From Pirellulaceae bacterium (GTDB lineage Bacteria > Planctomycetota > Planctomycetia > Pirellulales > Pirellulaceae): 64,000 nt of DNA. A program made the position numbers and the translations under genes. The stretch lies in NCBI GenBank assembly GCA_026004775.1, contig BPJU01000007.1, positions 62,001 to 126,000 on the forward strand, given 5' to 3'. The first letter of the stretch is position 1; every line of letters starts with the position of its first letter. Below, piece after piece: positions 53,830 to 62,717 of the stretch. The notes beneath the pieces are model-generated. The model searched no databases. It was not told the DNA's origin and saw nothing but the letters and a program-made list of their open reading frames with translations.

Positions 53830-56811
53830 TTAGTGCGACTGGGCCGCCACATACTGTTGCACGGCTCTGCACAGGCGGCTTACCAACTGTTCCAATTGCT
53901 CGGCCTGCTGCTCGGCGCCCTCCCAGCGGCCATGGGTGCCTCGTTCTTCCAGTTCCGCAGCCAAAGTGCTGGCCATCCGCGCTTCGTATCGGGCGGTCAA
54001 AGACTTCAGGCGATGAGCCGCCAGTTCCAGGTCGCGACCATCTTTTCGAGCAATGGCCCGGCGGATGCGGGAGACAAGCTCCGGCCCGTCTTTCAAAAAG
54101 TATTGCATCTGTTGGAGAAGTAGACTTTGATCATTGTCCATACTTTCCAGGGCTTTTTGAAAATCGAATTCTCGAGGGCCAGGGTCGGCCGAAGGCTGGC
54201 TGATCGCTGGTGAGACTTCCGGAGCCATGTGAAGTTCCCGACCACCCAGCGATTCGACCATCCGCACCAGATCGGCCGGCCGCAGCGGTTTGGCCAGATA
54301 GCCATCCATCCCTTCGGCAAGACACCGTTCCCGGTCACCTTTCATGGCATGGGCGGTCAAGGCGATGATGGGCACATGTTTGGCCCCCGCCTGTTCTCGC
54401 CGGCGAATAATCTGTGTGGCTTGAAAACCGTCCATCTGAGGCATGCGCACGTCCATCAGGATCACGTCGAATGGTTGTTGCTCCCACAAGCGGATCGCCT
54501 CTTCTCCGCTGGTGGCTTCCACACAATGATGGCCGCGGCGTTGCAATATAGTTGTCGCCAGCTTCCGATTCGCATCGTGGTCGTCGACCACCAGCACGCG
54601 GAGCGGACGCCAAGCTTTATCGGAGAGAGAATGAGGAAGTTCGGAGGCATATCGGGCATCGGCGCGGGCCGTTTGGGGGCGATCCGGATGAAGGATTTCC
54701 GTCAGGAATTCGGCGATAGCGCCCAAGGATACCGGTCGCATGAGCACGGCGACGCCCAATTGCCGGCTGGCGGCTTGATCGTCAGGCCGTTCGCTGGAGA
54801 CCAGAAGGGCAACGTGCCGAACACCTTGCGGAACGGATTCGCGGAGAGCGGTGACGATCGGAAAACCGTCCACCGAAGGCCGATCACTGACAACCAAAGC
54901 TATGTCGAACGGCATTTGCCGGCCGACAGCTTCCGCCACGGCTTGGGCAGCCTCCGCGCCGTCACCGGCGGAAACCACCTCGAGCCCCATTCGGTTCAGA
55001 TTTTGTTCCAGAAACCTCCGCTCGCCCAAATGGTGATGCACCAGCAATAGTTTTTTTCCCCGGAGGGCGGATGACCATTCTTCGCACTTCGGGCACGACT
55101 CGCCGGCTGCCAGCCGCAGATTGACATGAAATGCGCTTCCGACTCCTACCGTGCTTTCCACCCAGATCCTGCCTTTCATCAGCCGAACCAGGTTGGCCGT
55201 AATCGTGAGTCCCAGTCCCGTGCCTCCGTAACGGCGCGTGGTGGAGGAGTCGGCTTGACTGAAGGCGTCGAAAATCCGTCCCAGTTTGTCTTCAGGGATG
55301 CCGATTCCGGTATCGCGCACGATGATGTGATATCCGAGTTCGTTGCGGGTTCTCCACAACAATTCCACCTCCACGGCCACCTCGCCTTGTTCGGTGAATT
55401 TGATAGCATTTCCGATCAGGTTGAATAGAATCTGTTTCAAACGAATCGGGTCACCGCGGACGTCGACAGGTAAATCCAGGGGGATGCGGGCAACGAGTGT
55501 GAGTTGTTTTTCTCGTGCCTTGACCGACAAAGCTCGAAGCGTGTCGCGTACCGCATCCGCCAGATTGAAATCGACCTCGTCGATCGTCATTTTGCCGGCT
55601 TCGATTTTGGAGAAATCCAGTACGTCGTTGAGCAGTTGCAGGAGCGAATCGGCGGCTGACTGGACGGTGAGCAAGTACTCGCGCTGCTCGCGGCTCAATG
55701 CCGTGGCCAGCGCCAGCTCGGTCATCCCGATGATGGCGTTCATAGGAGTGCGGATTTCATGGCTGATGTTGGCCAGAAAATCGCTTTTCAGTCGAGCGCT
55801 TTCTTCGGCTAATCGCTTGGCTTCCCGCAGCGCCTCTTCCGTCTGCCGCCATTTGGTAATATCGACATCCACCGACAACCAGCAGGTGATGTCTCCGGCC
55901 TTGCTGCGTACCGGAATTAAATTGCATTCGACCCAAAACGTACGGCCGTCCCGGCGGTAGACCATCAGTTCCTGAAGCAGTTCCGAACCGGATTTCAGAG
56001 CGTGTTGGAAGGCTTGCACGGCTGCCGGGTCGGTGCTGGGGCCGAAGAGCAGTTCGTCCAGCCGCCGGCCGCGTGCCTGAGCAAGCTGGTAGCCAGTCGC
56101 TTCTTCAAACGCCTGGTTGACCCACAGAATGCCGCCGTTCGGCTCCAGAATGGTGATCAGGTTGCGCGACTTGCTGGCCACCAGCGACAGCAGCGCCAGG
56201 TTTTCGTCGGCCGGCAATCCGGCCAGTTCTCCTCGGCGCTCGACCAGATCCTTGATCTGGGTCAGCTCCGCTGACAAAGAGCGATACTGTCCGACCGCCA
56301 GCCTGAGCGCTTCCTCCAGACTCTTGGCTGCCACCAGCCGACTCCAGTAAGACAGTTCCGTGCCGGCCGGCAGCTCCACCGCTGAGCCGAGAGCTTGCCC
56401 GAACTTGACGAGTGGGCCGCCGGCGTACGTTTCGTCCAGCAGGCAAAGGTCAAGCCGGCTGGCCCACCGGCTGAGAGTGGCCTGCAAGATTGGGATGGGA
56501 CTTTTGTGTTGGTCTGCATCCGGGCCGGAACGTACTTGTACGAGTACCAGCACGTAACACTGTTGTTCCTGGTGGCCGACGAGAAGCCGGGCGTGCAATT
56601 CATAGCCGGAGCTGACCAATGTGCGGCACAGAGTGCTGACGGCTTGAACCAGAGCGGTGCGGTGCTTGGGTGGTAAACCGACCAGCGAGCCGGCCAGGCG
56701 CACGGCGCGTACAAACCGCATCACTTCGCCGGCACGCCGTATCGATCGTTCTGCCAACAAGGCGGCCGTCTCCCGGGAGCCGCTGCTGCGGTTGCTGGCA
56801 ATGACTGTCAT
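53830..56811 (-). CDS. Hybrid histidine kinase with PAS, kinase, two receiver-like and Hpt domains
   Basis: This 993-aa protein starts at ATG 56811 (MTVIASNRSSGS), with GGGGA upstream. Parts in order: an N-terminal helical/anti-sigma-like ATPase region (about 15-140, ending near AELTQ); a PAS sensor (about 215-335, with ILEPNGGILWVNQAFEEATG); HisKA with HEIRTPMNAIIGM (His near 349); HATPase with NLIGNAIKFT, DTGIGIP and GTGLGL; a first receiver-like domain (about 590-715); a canonical receiver (VVDDHDANR near 740, phospho-Asp in ILMDVRMPQMDG near 784, KP); and an Hpt domain with AHRLKS (His near 930). The first receiver lacks the conserved acids and phospho-Asp (VHHH, VVSDRP), so it is a pseudo-receiver. 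It is divergent from the sigma-54 regulator at 57024, its probable partner. Confidence 0.93.
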   Translation of the reverse strand: MTVIASNRSSGSRETAALLAERSIRRAGEVMRFVRAVRLAGSLVGLPPKHRTALVQAVSTLCRTLVSSGYELHARLLVGHQEQQCYVLVLVQVRSGPDADQHKSPIPILQATLSRWASRLDLCLLDETYAGGPLVKFGQALGSAVELPAGTELSYWSRLVAAKSLEEALRLAVGQYRSLSAELTQIKDLVERRGELAGLPADENLALLSLVASKSRNLITILEPNGGILWVNQAFEEATGYQLAQARGRRLDELLFGPSTDPAAVQAFQHALKSGSELLQELMVYRRDGRTFWVECNLIPVRSKAGDITCWLSVDVDITKWRQTEEALREAKRLAEESARLKSDFLANISHEIRTPMNAIIGMTELALATALSREQREYLLTVQSAADSLLQLLNDVLDFSKIEAGKMTIDEVDFNLADAVRDTLRALSVKAREKQLTLVARIPLDLPVDVRGDPIRLKQILFNLIGNAIKFTEQGEVAVEVELLWRTRNELGYHIIVRDTGIGIPEDKLGRIFDAFSQADSSTTRRYGGTGLGLTITANLVRLMKGRIWVESTVGVGSAFHVNLRLAAGESCPKCEEWSSALRGKKLLLVHHHLGERRFLEQNLNRMGLEVVSAGDGAEAAQAVAEAVGRQMPFDIALVVSDRPSVDGFPIVTALRESVPQGVRHVALLVSSERPDDQAASRQLGVAVLMRPVSLGAIAEFLTEILHPDRPQTARADARYASELPHSLSDKAWRPLRVLVVDDHDANRKLATTILQRRGHHCVEATSGEEAIRLWEQQPFDVILMDVRMPQMDGFQATQIIRRREQAGAKHVPIIALTAHAMKGDRERCLAEGMDGYLAKPLRPADLVRMVESLGGRELHMAPEVSPAISQPSADPGPREFDFQKALESMDNDQSLLLQQMQYFLKDGPELVSRIRRAIARKDGRDLELAAHRLKSLTARYEARMASTLAAELEERGTHGRWEGAEQQAEQLEQLVSRLCRAVQQYVAAQSH

Positions 56812-57023
56812 GGTTGGGTTCCCCAAGAACCGCCTGGTGCGCCCGGAATGGGTGCCCAAGCCAAGGTAGCCGACCTGGCAGGTAACGTGCAATGCACGTG
56901 CCAGAATGGTACGGGTAGCGGCGGCCGTGGCCGCTCGAGCCGCCACGGGCGCGGGGGCATAGCCGCGGAGCGTGCCGCGTGAAACAATAGCCCAAAAGGG
57001 GAGGATCGGTTGGAGGAACTGGC

Positions 57024-58691
57024 ATGAGCCGTTTTCTGGTCGTGGATGACGAGCCGGCCGATGTGGGCCTGCTCACATCGGTACTCGAGAAAAAAGGTCA
57101 CGAGGTAGTAAGCGCGTCGACCGGACGCGACGCCCTTCGGCTGCTGGATGAAACGCATCCCGATGTGGTTCTGCTCGATATTCTCTTGCCCGACGAAAAC
57201 GGGTTGGAGATCTTCCGCCGCATGCGCGCTCGGGATAGCAAATTGCCGGTGATCTTTGTGACGGCCTCCGGCTCCGCCAGCACGGCGATTGAAGCGATGC
57301 GGCTGGGAGCGTTCGATTATCTGACAAAACCGTTGAATTTGCGCGAGGTGCACCAGGTGGTGGAACGAGCCTTGGAGGTGCGCCGCCTGGCACACGCACC
57401 CGTCAAGATCGATTCGTCCCCGGACGTCGATTCCGGTGACGTCATCATCGGCCGCTCGGCCGCCATGCAGGAAGTCTACAAGGCAATCGGCCTTGTGGCT
57501 CCTCAGGACGTCACGGTTCTCATTACCGGAGAAAGCGGCACGGGAAAAGAGCTGGTGGCTCGTGCCATTTATCAATACAGCCGCCGAGCCGACGGCCCTT
57601 TTCTGGCGGTCAATTGTGCCGCCATCCCCGAGACATTGCTGGAAAGCGAGCTGTTCGGCCACGAAAAAGGAGCTTTCACGGGTGCCGACCGCCGCCGCAT
57701 CGGCAAGTTCGAGCAGTGCCACAAAGGCACCATCTTCCTGGACGAAGTGGGCGATATGCCGCTGCTGTTGCAAAGCAAGATCTTGCGGGTTCTTCAGGAA
57801 AAATCGTTCGAGCGTGTGGGAGGGAACCAGACCATACAGACGGATGTCCGCGTGCTGGCTGCCACCCATCGCAATTTGGTGGAGATGGTGCAGCAAGGGC
57901 GGTTCCGGGAAGATTTACTGTACCGCCTGAATGGCTTTACCATCCATTTGCCGCCGCTGCGCGAACGAGGCGACGACTTGTTGTTGCTGATCGAACATTT
58001 CCGGCGCCAGGCCAATCGCGACTTGGAAAAGGATGTGCAGGGTTTTTCTGAAGAAACGATTGCGATCCTCAAGCGACACCACTGGCCGGGAAACGTCCGC
58101 GAACTCCAGAACGTCGTGCGTCAAGCCGTCCTGAAGACCAGCGGTCCGGTGGTGCTGCCCGATTTTCTGCCCGACTATCTGCGCCAAGCTCCGGCCGCCA
58201 ACTTGGGAAATGACGTGCCGTACGGAGCCCTGGAAGGCTGGATTGATGCGCAACTGCGTACTCGATCCTCCCATGTGTATGACGAAGTGGTGGGGACGAT
58301 CGAGAGGATTCTTGTCGAGCGGGCATTGTTGCACCATGGTGGGGACCGGTTGGCTGCTCTGCGCCAGCTTGGGGTAAACCCGGCCACCTTCCGCTCCACC
58401 GCCGGACTGGAACTGCTCGATCTGGAATCGGCTGCCTGTCGAGCCGACGATCCCAAGCCCGCCGATCCAGGTACCCGTGGAACTGGCGAGTCAGGCGACG
58501 CCTCGACTTCCACCGATGTCGTCGATGATTCCCTGTTCAAGCCGACGATGACGATGGAAGAGATCGAGCGGGAGGCGATCCGCCGAGCTTTGCGGCGTAC
58601 CAAGGGTCGTCGCACGGAGGCCGCGCAACTGCTGGGTATCAGCGTACGCACACTGCAACGCAAAATCAAAGAGTATAACTTGGAACTTTAG
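57024..58691 (+). CDS. NtrC-family sigma-54-dependent response regulator with two Fis-type HTH domains
   Basis: This 555-aa protein starts at ATG 57024 (MSRFLVVDDEPADVG) behind GGAGGA. The receiver (about 3-118) has VVDDE acids and phospho-Asp52 in VLLDILLP. The central AAA domain has Walker A GESGTGKE (about 170), the sigma-54 contact GAFTGA (about 216), a Walker B FLDEVGDMP, and arginine-finger text. Downstream are two Fis-type HTH units: one near 415-465 (YDEVVGTIERILVERALLHH, then LAALRQLGVNPATFRS) and a second at about 510-555 (MEEIEREAIRRALRRTKGRR, AQLLGISVRTLQRKI). Usual NtrC proteins have one. It drives sigma-54 promoters when phosphorylated, probably by the divergent hybrid kinase. 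Target genes are unknown. Confidence 0.95.
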   Translation: MSRFLVVDDEPADVGLLTSVLEKKGHEVVSASTGRDALRLLDETHPDVVLLDILLPDENGLEIFRRMRARDSKLPVIFVTASGSASTAIEAMRLGAFDYLTKPLNLREVHQVVERALEVRRLAHAPVKIDSSPDVDSGDVIIGRSAAMQEVYKAIGLVAPQDVTVLITGESGTGKELVARAIYQYSRRADGPFLAVNCAAIPETLLESELFGHEKGAFTGADRRRIGKFEQCHKGTIFLDEVGDMPLLLQSKILRVLQEKSFERVGGNQTIQTDVRVLAATHRNLVEMVQQGRFREDLLYRLNGFTIHLPPLRERGDDLLLLIEHFRRQANRDLEKDVQGFSEETIAILKRHHWPGNVRELQNVVRQAVLKTSGPVVLPDFLPDYLRQAPAANLGNDVPYGALEGWIDAQLRTRSSHVYDEVVGTIERILVERALLHHGGDRLAALRQLGVNPATFRSTAGLELLDLESAACRADDPKPADPGTRGTGESGDASTSTDVVDDSLFKPTMTMEEIEREAIRRALRRTKGRRTEAAQLLGISVRTLQRKIKEYNLEL

Positions 58692-58718
58692 TTCGGGTTG
58701 TTCTGGCCGAGCGACATT

Positions 58719-58744
58719 TTGACAGATGACATGACAATTTGTCA
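58719..58744. promoter_or_regulatory. Cluster of TGACA boxes with a palindrome
   Basis: TTGACAGATGACATGACAAT, followed by TTGTCA, holds three direct TGACA units and one inverted unit within 26 bases. The last two form TGACAA-T-TTGTCA (58732-58744). It lies between the convergent regulator and mgtC-like genes. It might bind a regulator, but no promoter is evident beside it. Confidence 0.25.
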
Positions 58745-58750
58745 GGGTGG

Positions 58751-59182
58751 TCAGCTCTTGGACATGAACCGTTTTTCAATCGGGCGCAGTACCGCCAACA
58801 CCAGCAATGTCAGGATGGTAGTGTTGATTGCCAGATAGTAGTGCTGCAATCCAGCGGCGATGCCGATGGCGGCTGTCAGCCAGATGGAGCTGGCCGTCGT
58901 CAATCCTTTGACTTCCAATTGCTCGCTCAGTTTCAGAATCGTTCCTGCTCCCAGGAACCCAATACCCGTCGCCACACCCTGTACCACTCGGTTGGCATCC
59001 CCTGGCAGATAGGTGGCCAAGAGGACGTAAGCAGCGGCTCCTACCGCCACGCCGATGTGGGTACGAAGCCCCGCCCAGTGGCCATGAATCTGGCGTTCCA
59101 TTCCGATAAGTCCACCCAGTAGGGCGGCGGTACCGAGTCGCAACCACTGATCGCGGATGACGTCCCAGTCGAGTTCTATCAT
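58751..59182 (-). CDS. MgtC/SapB-family membrane protein
   Basis: This 143-aa protein starts at ATG 59182 ([14 protein letters not shown]). Four to five membrane segments and the family motifs are clear: [16 protein letters not shown] (about 17-32), [17 protein letters not shown], and [10 protein letters not shown] followed by [18 protein letters not shown] (about 75-105). MgtC proteins in the inner membrane affect Mg2+ homeostasis and survival under Mg limitation, partly by acting on the F-type ATP synthase; the exact role here is not known. The length is that of the membrane domain alone, without the C-terminal cytoplasmic ACT-like domain of Salmonella MgtC. Monocistronic; downstream of grpE on the same strand, 159 bases away. 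Confidence 0.9.
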   Translation of the reverse strand: MIELDWDVIRDQWLRLGTAALLGGLIGMERQIHGHWAGLRTHIGVAVGAAAYVLLATYLPGDANRVVQGVATGIGFLGAGTILKLSEQLEVKGLTTASSIWLTAAIGIAAGLQHYYLAINTTILTLLVLAVLRPIEKRFMSKS

Positions 59183-59291
59183 AGGTAATACCTGCGAATT
59201 TCTACCAGTCGAGCAGTACCTACGTAACCATCTTTGCGAATCGCGATGCGGGTGGCAAGTTCGTGGTTGCGGCGTGCTTCGGGTTGGTTCG

Positions 59292-59309
59292 GGAATCCGG
59301 CCGGATTCC
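59292..59309. repeat. 18-bp perfect palindrome between grpE and mgtC
   Basis: GGAATCCGGCCGGATTCC is a perfect inverted repeat (9-bp arms). It lies in the 159-base gap after grpE. No U-tract follows on the minus strand, so it is not a clear intrinsic terminator for grpE; it might be a weak terminator or a processing or binding site. Confidence 0.35.
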
Positions 59310-59341
59310 TTTATGGGGCCTTGTGAGCGTACGGCGGCAGA

Positions 59342-59836
59342 TCAACGTTCTTCCGCGGAAACCAGCACTTTGGCAGGACGGAGGATGCGGTCGTGCAGTT
59401 GGAATCCGAGTTGAACCACATCGATTACGGTGCCGGGAGCTTCATCCGGCGTGTAGATTTTTCTGACCGCTTCGTGGCGATACGGATCGAACGGTTCGCC
59501 TGGCTGTCCGATAGGATGGCAATGGTGTTGGGCGAGAATCTGCAGCAGTTGCTGGTAAATCAATTCCACGCCGCGGATCATTTCTGCCGAATCACCGGCA
59601 AGCTCAGCGGCGTCGACTGCTTGACGCAAGCCGTCGACGATCGGCAGCAGATCGGCCAGCAGCTTCTGTTCGGCAAACTTCTGATACTCTTCCAGCTCAC
59701 GTCGCGTTCGCTTGCGGACGTTCTCCAATTCTGCCGAAACACGGAGAAGCTGTTCCCGCAGGCGCTCGACATCCTGCTGTGTGTCGGCCGAAGACGGCTC
59801 GTTGTATGGACCAACGGTTCCGTGGTCGCTGTTCAC
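59342..59836 (-). CDS. grpE: GrpE nucleotide-exchange factor
   Basis: This 164-aa protein starts at GTG 59836 (MNSDHGTVGPYNE), with GGAGGGA about 9 bases upstream. GrpE releases ADP from DnaK and so lets clients go. The N-terminal half is a long coiled-coil helix (VERLREQLLRVSAELENVRKR, about 24-44, then RRELEEYQKFAEQ). A helix bundle and the beta-domain end with the family motif HEAVRKIYTPDEAPGTV and VQLGFQLHDRILRPAKVLVS (about 125-160). The length is normal for bacteria with short N-termini. It lies 67 bases after clpB on the same strand, forming a chaperone cluster with dnaK. It probably shares clpB's promoter or read-through transcription. Confidence 0.96.
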   Translation of the reverse strand: MNSDHGTVGPYNEPSSADTQQDVERLREQLLRVSAELENVRKRTRRELEEYQKFAEQKLLADLLPIVDGLRQAVDAAELAGDSAEMIRGVELIYQQLLQILAQHHCHPIGQPGEPFDPYRHEAVRKIYTPDEAPGTVIDVVQLGFQLHDRILRPAKVLVSAEER

Positions 59837-59903
59837 GGCACGTACTCCCTCCGAGCTTCTTGACCAACGTCATGTTCTCGCGGTTTGCCGAGCCGCATCG
59901 GGT

Positions 59904-62567
59904 TCAGCGAGCGGCGGCCGGCTCCGGTTCGGCGGCGGTCACGCGACGGAAGGTAAATTCGCCGTCCTGGAAATCGATCCGTACTCGGTCCCCCTCGCCG
60001 AAGGAACCTTTGAGGATTTCGCTGGCCATCGGGTTTTGGATGCGTTGCTGGATGACGCGCCGCAGCGGGCGGGCTCCGTAGATCGGGTCATAGCCCTCAT
60101 TGGCCAGAGCTTGCCGGGCTGCGTCGGTGAATTCCAGGTGGAGGTTCTGCTGTTGCTCGAGCAGCCGAGCGAACCGCTGCAACTGGATGTCGACAATCTG
60201 GCGGATCTGCTCCCGCCGCAGCGGATGGAACACGATCGTTTCGTCGATGCGGTTCAAGAACTCGGGTAACAGCCGCTGCTGGAGGATGCGCAAGACCGCC
60301 TGGCGGATTTCTTCGGGCGACCCGCCCCGCTCGGAAATCGCCTGGATCTCCTGGCTGCCCATGTTGCTGGTCATCACGATGATCGTGTTCTTGAAATCTA
60401 CGGTGTGGCCGTGGTTGTCCGTCAAACGCCCGTCGTCCAATACCTGGAGCAGGATATTGAACACATCGGGGTGCGCTTTTTCGAACTCGTCGAGCAGCAC
60501 CACCGAATAGGGGCGCCGGCGGACGGCTTCGGTCAGTTTGCCGCCTTCTTCGTAGCCGACGTAACCGGGCGGAGCCCCGATCAAGCGGCTGACCGAATGC
60601 CTCTCCATGAACTCGCTCATGTCGATACGCACCATGGCGTTCTCATCATCGAAGAGGACTTCAGCCAGTGCTTTGCACAGTTCGGTCTTACCGACACCGG
60701 TGGGCCCCAGGAAGATGAATGAGCCGATCGGCCGATTCGGATCACCCAGGCCACTGCGGCTGCGGCGTACGGCGTTGGCCACGGCCCGAACCGCTTCGTC
60801 CTGACCGACCACCCGCTGGTGGAGCCGTTCTTCCAGATGCAACAGTTTCTCGCGTTCGGTTTCCATCATGCGTGCTACCGGAATACCGGTCCAGGCACTG
60901 ACCACCTCGGCGATTTCCTGTTCGGTGACTTCCTGCCGCAACAGTCGTTTGCCCGAGCTTTTTTTGTCGTCGGCTTTTTCTTCCTGTTCGATGCGCTGCT
61001 GGAGGCGCCGGCGTTTGACATCCAGTTCATAGAGTCGCTGGTAATCTTCTTCACCCACAAGGATGCCTGCCGATTGTTTTTCTTTGATGGCTGCATCCAA
61101 TTTGCTGAATTCCAATTGCACCTGTGCCAGTTCTTCTCGCACTTTCTTGATATCACCCAGCCCGGCTTTCTCCGCTTCCCATTGTTCGCGAAGCGATGCC
61201 AGTTCTTTGCGGGTTTGCTGGATTTCCTGTTCGATTTCCTGGAGTCGCTGGCGGGCCGATTCATCCTGTTCTTCGCCCAGTTGGCGGGCCATCAGCTCCA
61301 GTTGCCGGAGCTTGCGTTGCACTTCGTCGATTTCCGTTGGAACACTCGACAGCTCCATGGCTACACGGCTGGCGGCTTCGTCGACCAGGTCGATGGCCTT
61401 GTCCGGCAGAAAACGGTCGGTGATATAGCGGTGGGAAAGGCGTGCGGCGGCTACCAGGGCCGAGTCGCGGATCTTCACGCCGTGATGCGCTTCATATCGG
61501 GCTTTCAATCCGCGGAGAATGGCGATCGTATCTTCGACGGACGGTTCGCCCACATAGACCGGCTGGAAACGCCGCTCCAGAGCTTTGTCTTTCTCGATGT
61601 GCTTGCGGTATTCATCCAGTGTCGTTGCACCGATGCAGCGCAGCTCCCCGCGTGCCAAGGCGGGCTTCAAGAGTTGCGCAGCATCCGTCGCTCCCTCGGC
61701 CGCTCCGGTACCCACTACCGTATGCAGTTCGTCGATGAACAAGATAATCCGGCCGTCCGACGAAGTCACTTCGCGCAGCACCGCTTTCAACCGGTCCTCG
61801 AATTCGCCGCGGTATTTGGCCCCGGCGATCAAGGCTCCCATGTCCAAGGCGACGATGCGCTTGTTCTTCAATGCCTGAGGCACATCGCCTTGCACGATCC
61901 GCAAAGCCAGCCCTTCCACGATGGCGGTTTTGCCGACACCGGGCTCACCGATCAGCACCGGGTTGTTTTTGGTGCGGCGAGAAAGGACTTGAATCACCCG
62001 GCGGATCTCCTGGTCTCGTCCGATCACCGGATCGAGTTTTCCCTGCTCGGCCTTGGCGACCAGGTCAATTCCGTAGCGTTCCAGGGCTTGATACTTGTCT
62101 TCCGGATGAGGATCGGTGACGCGCTGGTTGCCGCGTATGGTCTGAAGTGCCGCCAGGATATCCGACTCGTTCACGCCCACGATGCGTAACAGTTGCTGGG
62201 CTTTGGACGAGACCTGCGCAAGAGCCATCAACAGATGCTCGGTCGACACGTACTCGTCCCGCATCTGTTCCGCCAGTTGAGCGGAGCGCTGCAGAACGTC
62301 GTGCAGCGCCCGGCCCACTCGCGGCTCGGTATCACCATACACGCGCGGGAACCGGTCCAACTCGCTTTGAACCAGTGACCGCACTTTCTGGGGATCCACT
62401 CCCATTTTTTGCAGCAGCGGCCCGACAATCCCTTGTGTGTCTTCCAGAAGGCCTGCCAGGAGATGCACGGGGTCGATCTCCGGGTGGCCGCGCTCCTGGG
62501 CCAGGGATTGAGCCGTTTGGATGCTTTCCTGAGCTTTGGCCGTGAGTTTATCGAAACGAAAGGCCAT
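59904..62567 (-). CDS. clpB: ATP-dependent disaggregase ClpB
   Basis: This 887-aa protein starts at ATG 62567 ([17 protein letters not shown]) behind AAAGGAG. ClpB solubilises protein aggregates with the DnaK system. It has a Clp_N domain (about 1-150); first AAA with Walker [14 protein letters not shown] (about 206) and Walker [11 protein letters not shown]; a coiled-coil middle (M) domain (about 400-540, [16 protein letters not shown]) that contacts DnaK; a second AAA with [13 protein letters not shown] (about 620), [13 protein letters not shown]; and the C-terminal lid ([14 protein letters not shown]). The M domain separates ClpB from ClpA/ClpC. It is slightly longer than E. coli ClpB (857). 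The upstream dnaK is separated by a terminator, so clpB may have its own promoter between. Confidence 0.97.
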   Translation of the reverse strand: MAFRFDKLTAKAQESIQTAQSLAQERGHPEIDPVHLLAGLLEDTQGIVGPLLQKMGVDPQKVRSLVQSELDRFPRVYGDTEPRVGRALHDVLQRSAQLAEQMRDEYVSTEHLLMALAQVSSKAQQLLRIVGVNESDILAALQTIRGNQRVTDPHPEDKYQALERYGIDLVAKAEQGKLDPVIGRDQEIRRVIQVLSRRTKNNPVLIGEPGVGKTAIVEGLALRIVQGDVPQALKNKRIVALDMGALIAGAKYRGEFEDRLKAVLREVTSSDGRIILFIDELHTVVGTGAAEGATDAAQLLKPALARGELRCIGATTLDEYRKHIEKDKALERRFQPVYVGEPSVEDTIAILRGLKARYEAHHGVKIRDSALVAAARLSHRYITDRFLPDKAIDLVDEAASRVAMELSSVPTEIDEVQRKLRQLELMARQLGEEQDESARQRLQEIEQEIQQTRKELASLREQWEAEKAGLGDIKKVREELAQVQLEFSKLDAAIKEKQSAGILVGEEDYQRLYELDVKRRRLQQRIEQEEKADDKKSSGKRLLRQEVTEQEIAEVVSAWTGIPVARMMETEREKLLHLEERLHQRVVGQDEAVRAVANAVRRSRSGLGDPNRPIGSFIFLGPTGVGKTELCKALAEVLFDDENAMVRIDMSEFMERHSVSRLIGAPPGYVGYEEGGKLTEAVRRRPYSVVLLDEFEKAHPDVFNILLQVLDDGRLTDNHGHTVDFKNTIIVMTSNMGSQEIQAISERGGSPEEIRQAVLRILQQRLLPEFLNRIDETIVFHPLRREQIRQIVDIQLQRFARLLEQQQNLHLEFTDAARQALANEGYDPIYGARPLRRVIQQRIQNPMASEILKGSFGEGDRVRIDFQDGEFTFRRVTAAEPEPAAAR

Positions 62568-62631
62568 GATCGGTTCTCCTTTCCACAGATATTTCCGTAA
62601 ATGCAGCGCAAGTGACTGGCGAGCCCGGCCA

Positions 62632-62663
62632 CAAAAACGGCGGTCAAGGAGGCCTTGACCGCC
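62632..62663 (-). terminator. Intrinsic terminator between dnaK and clpB
   Basis: On the minus strand, GGCGGTCAAGG and CCTTGACCGCC (62639-62663) form a perfect 11-bp stem with a three-base loop, directly followed by GTTTTT at 62638-62633. It lies 55 bases after the dnaK stop codon, so it ends dnaK transcription or attenuates it into clpB-grpE. Confidence 0.85.
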
Positions 62664-62717
62664 GATAGGCGACGCGGCCTGCCGGTGCCTGTCCGGCCGA
62701 GGGGTCAGCCGCTGCGG

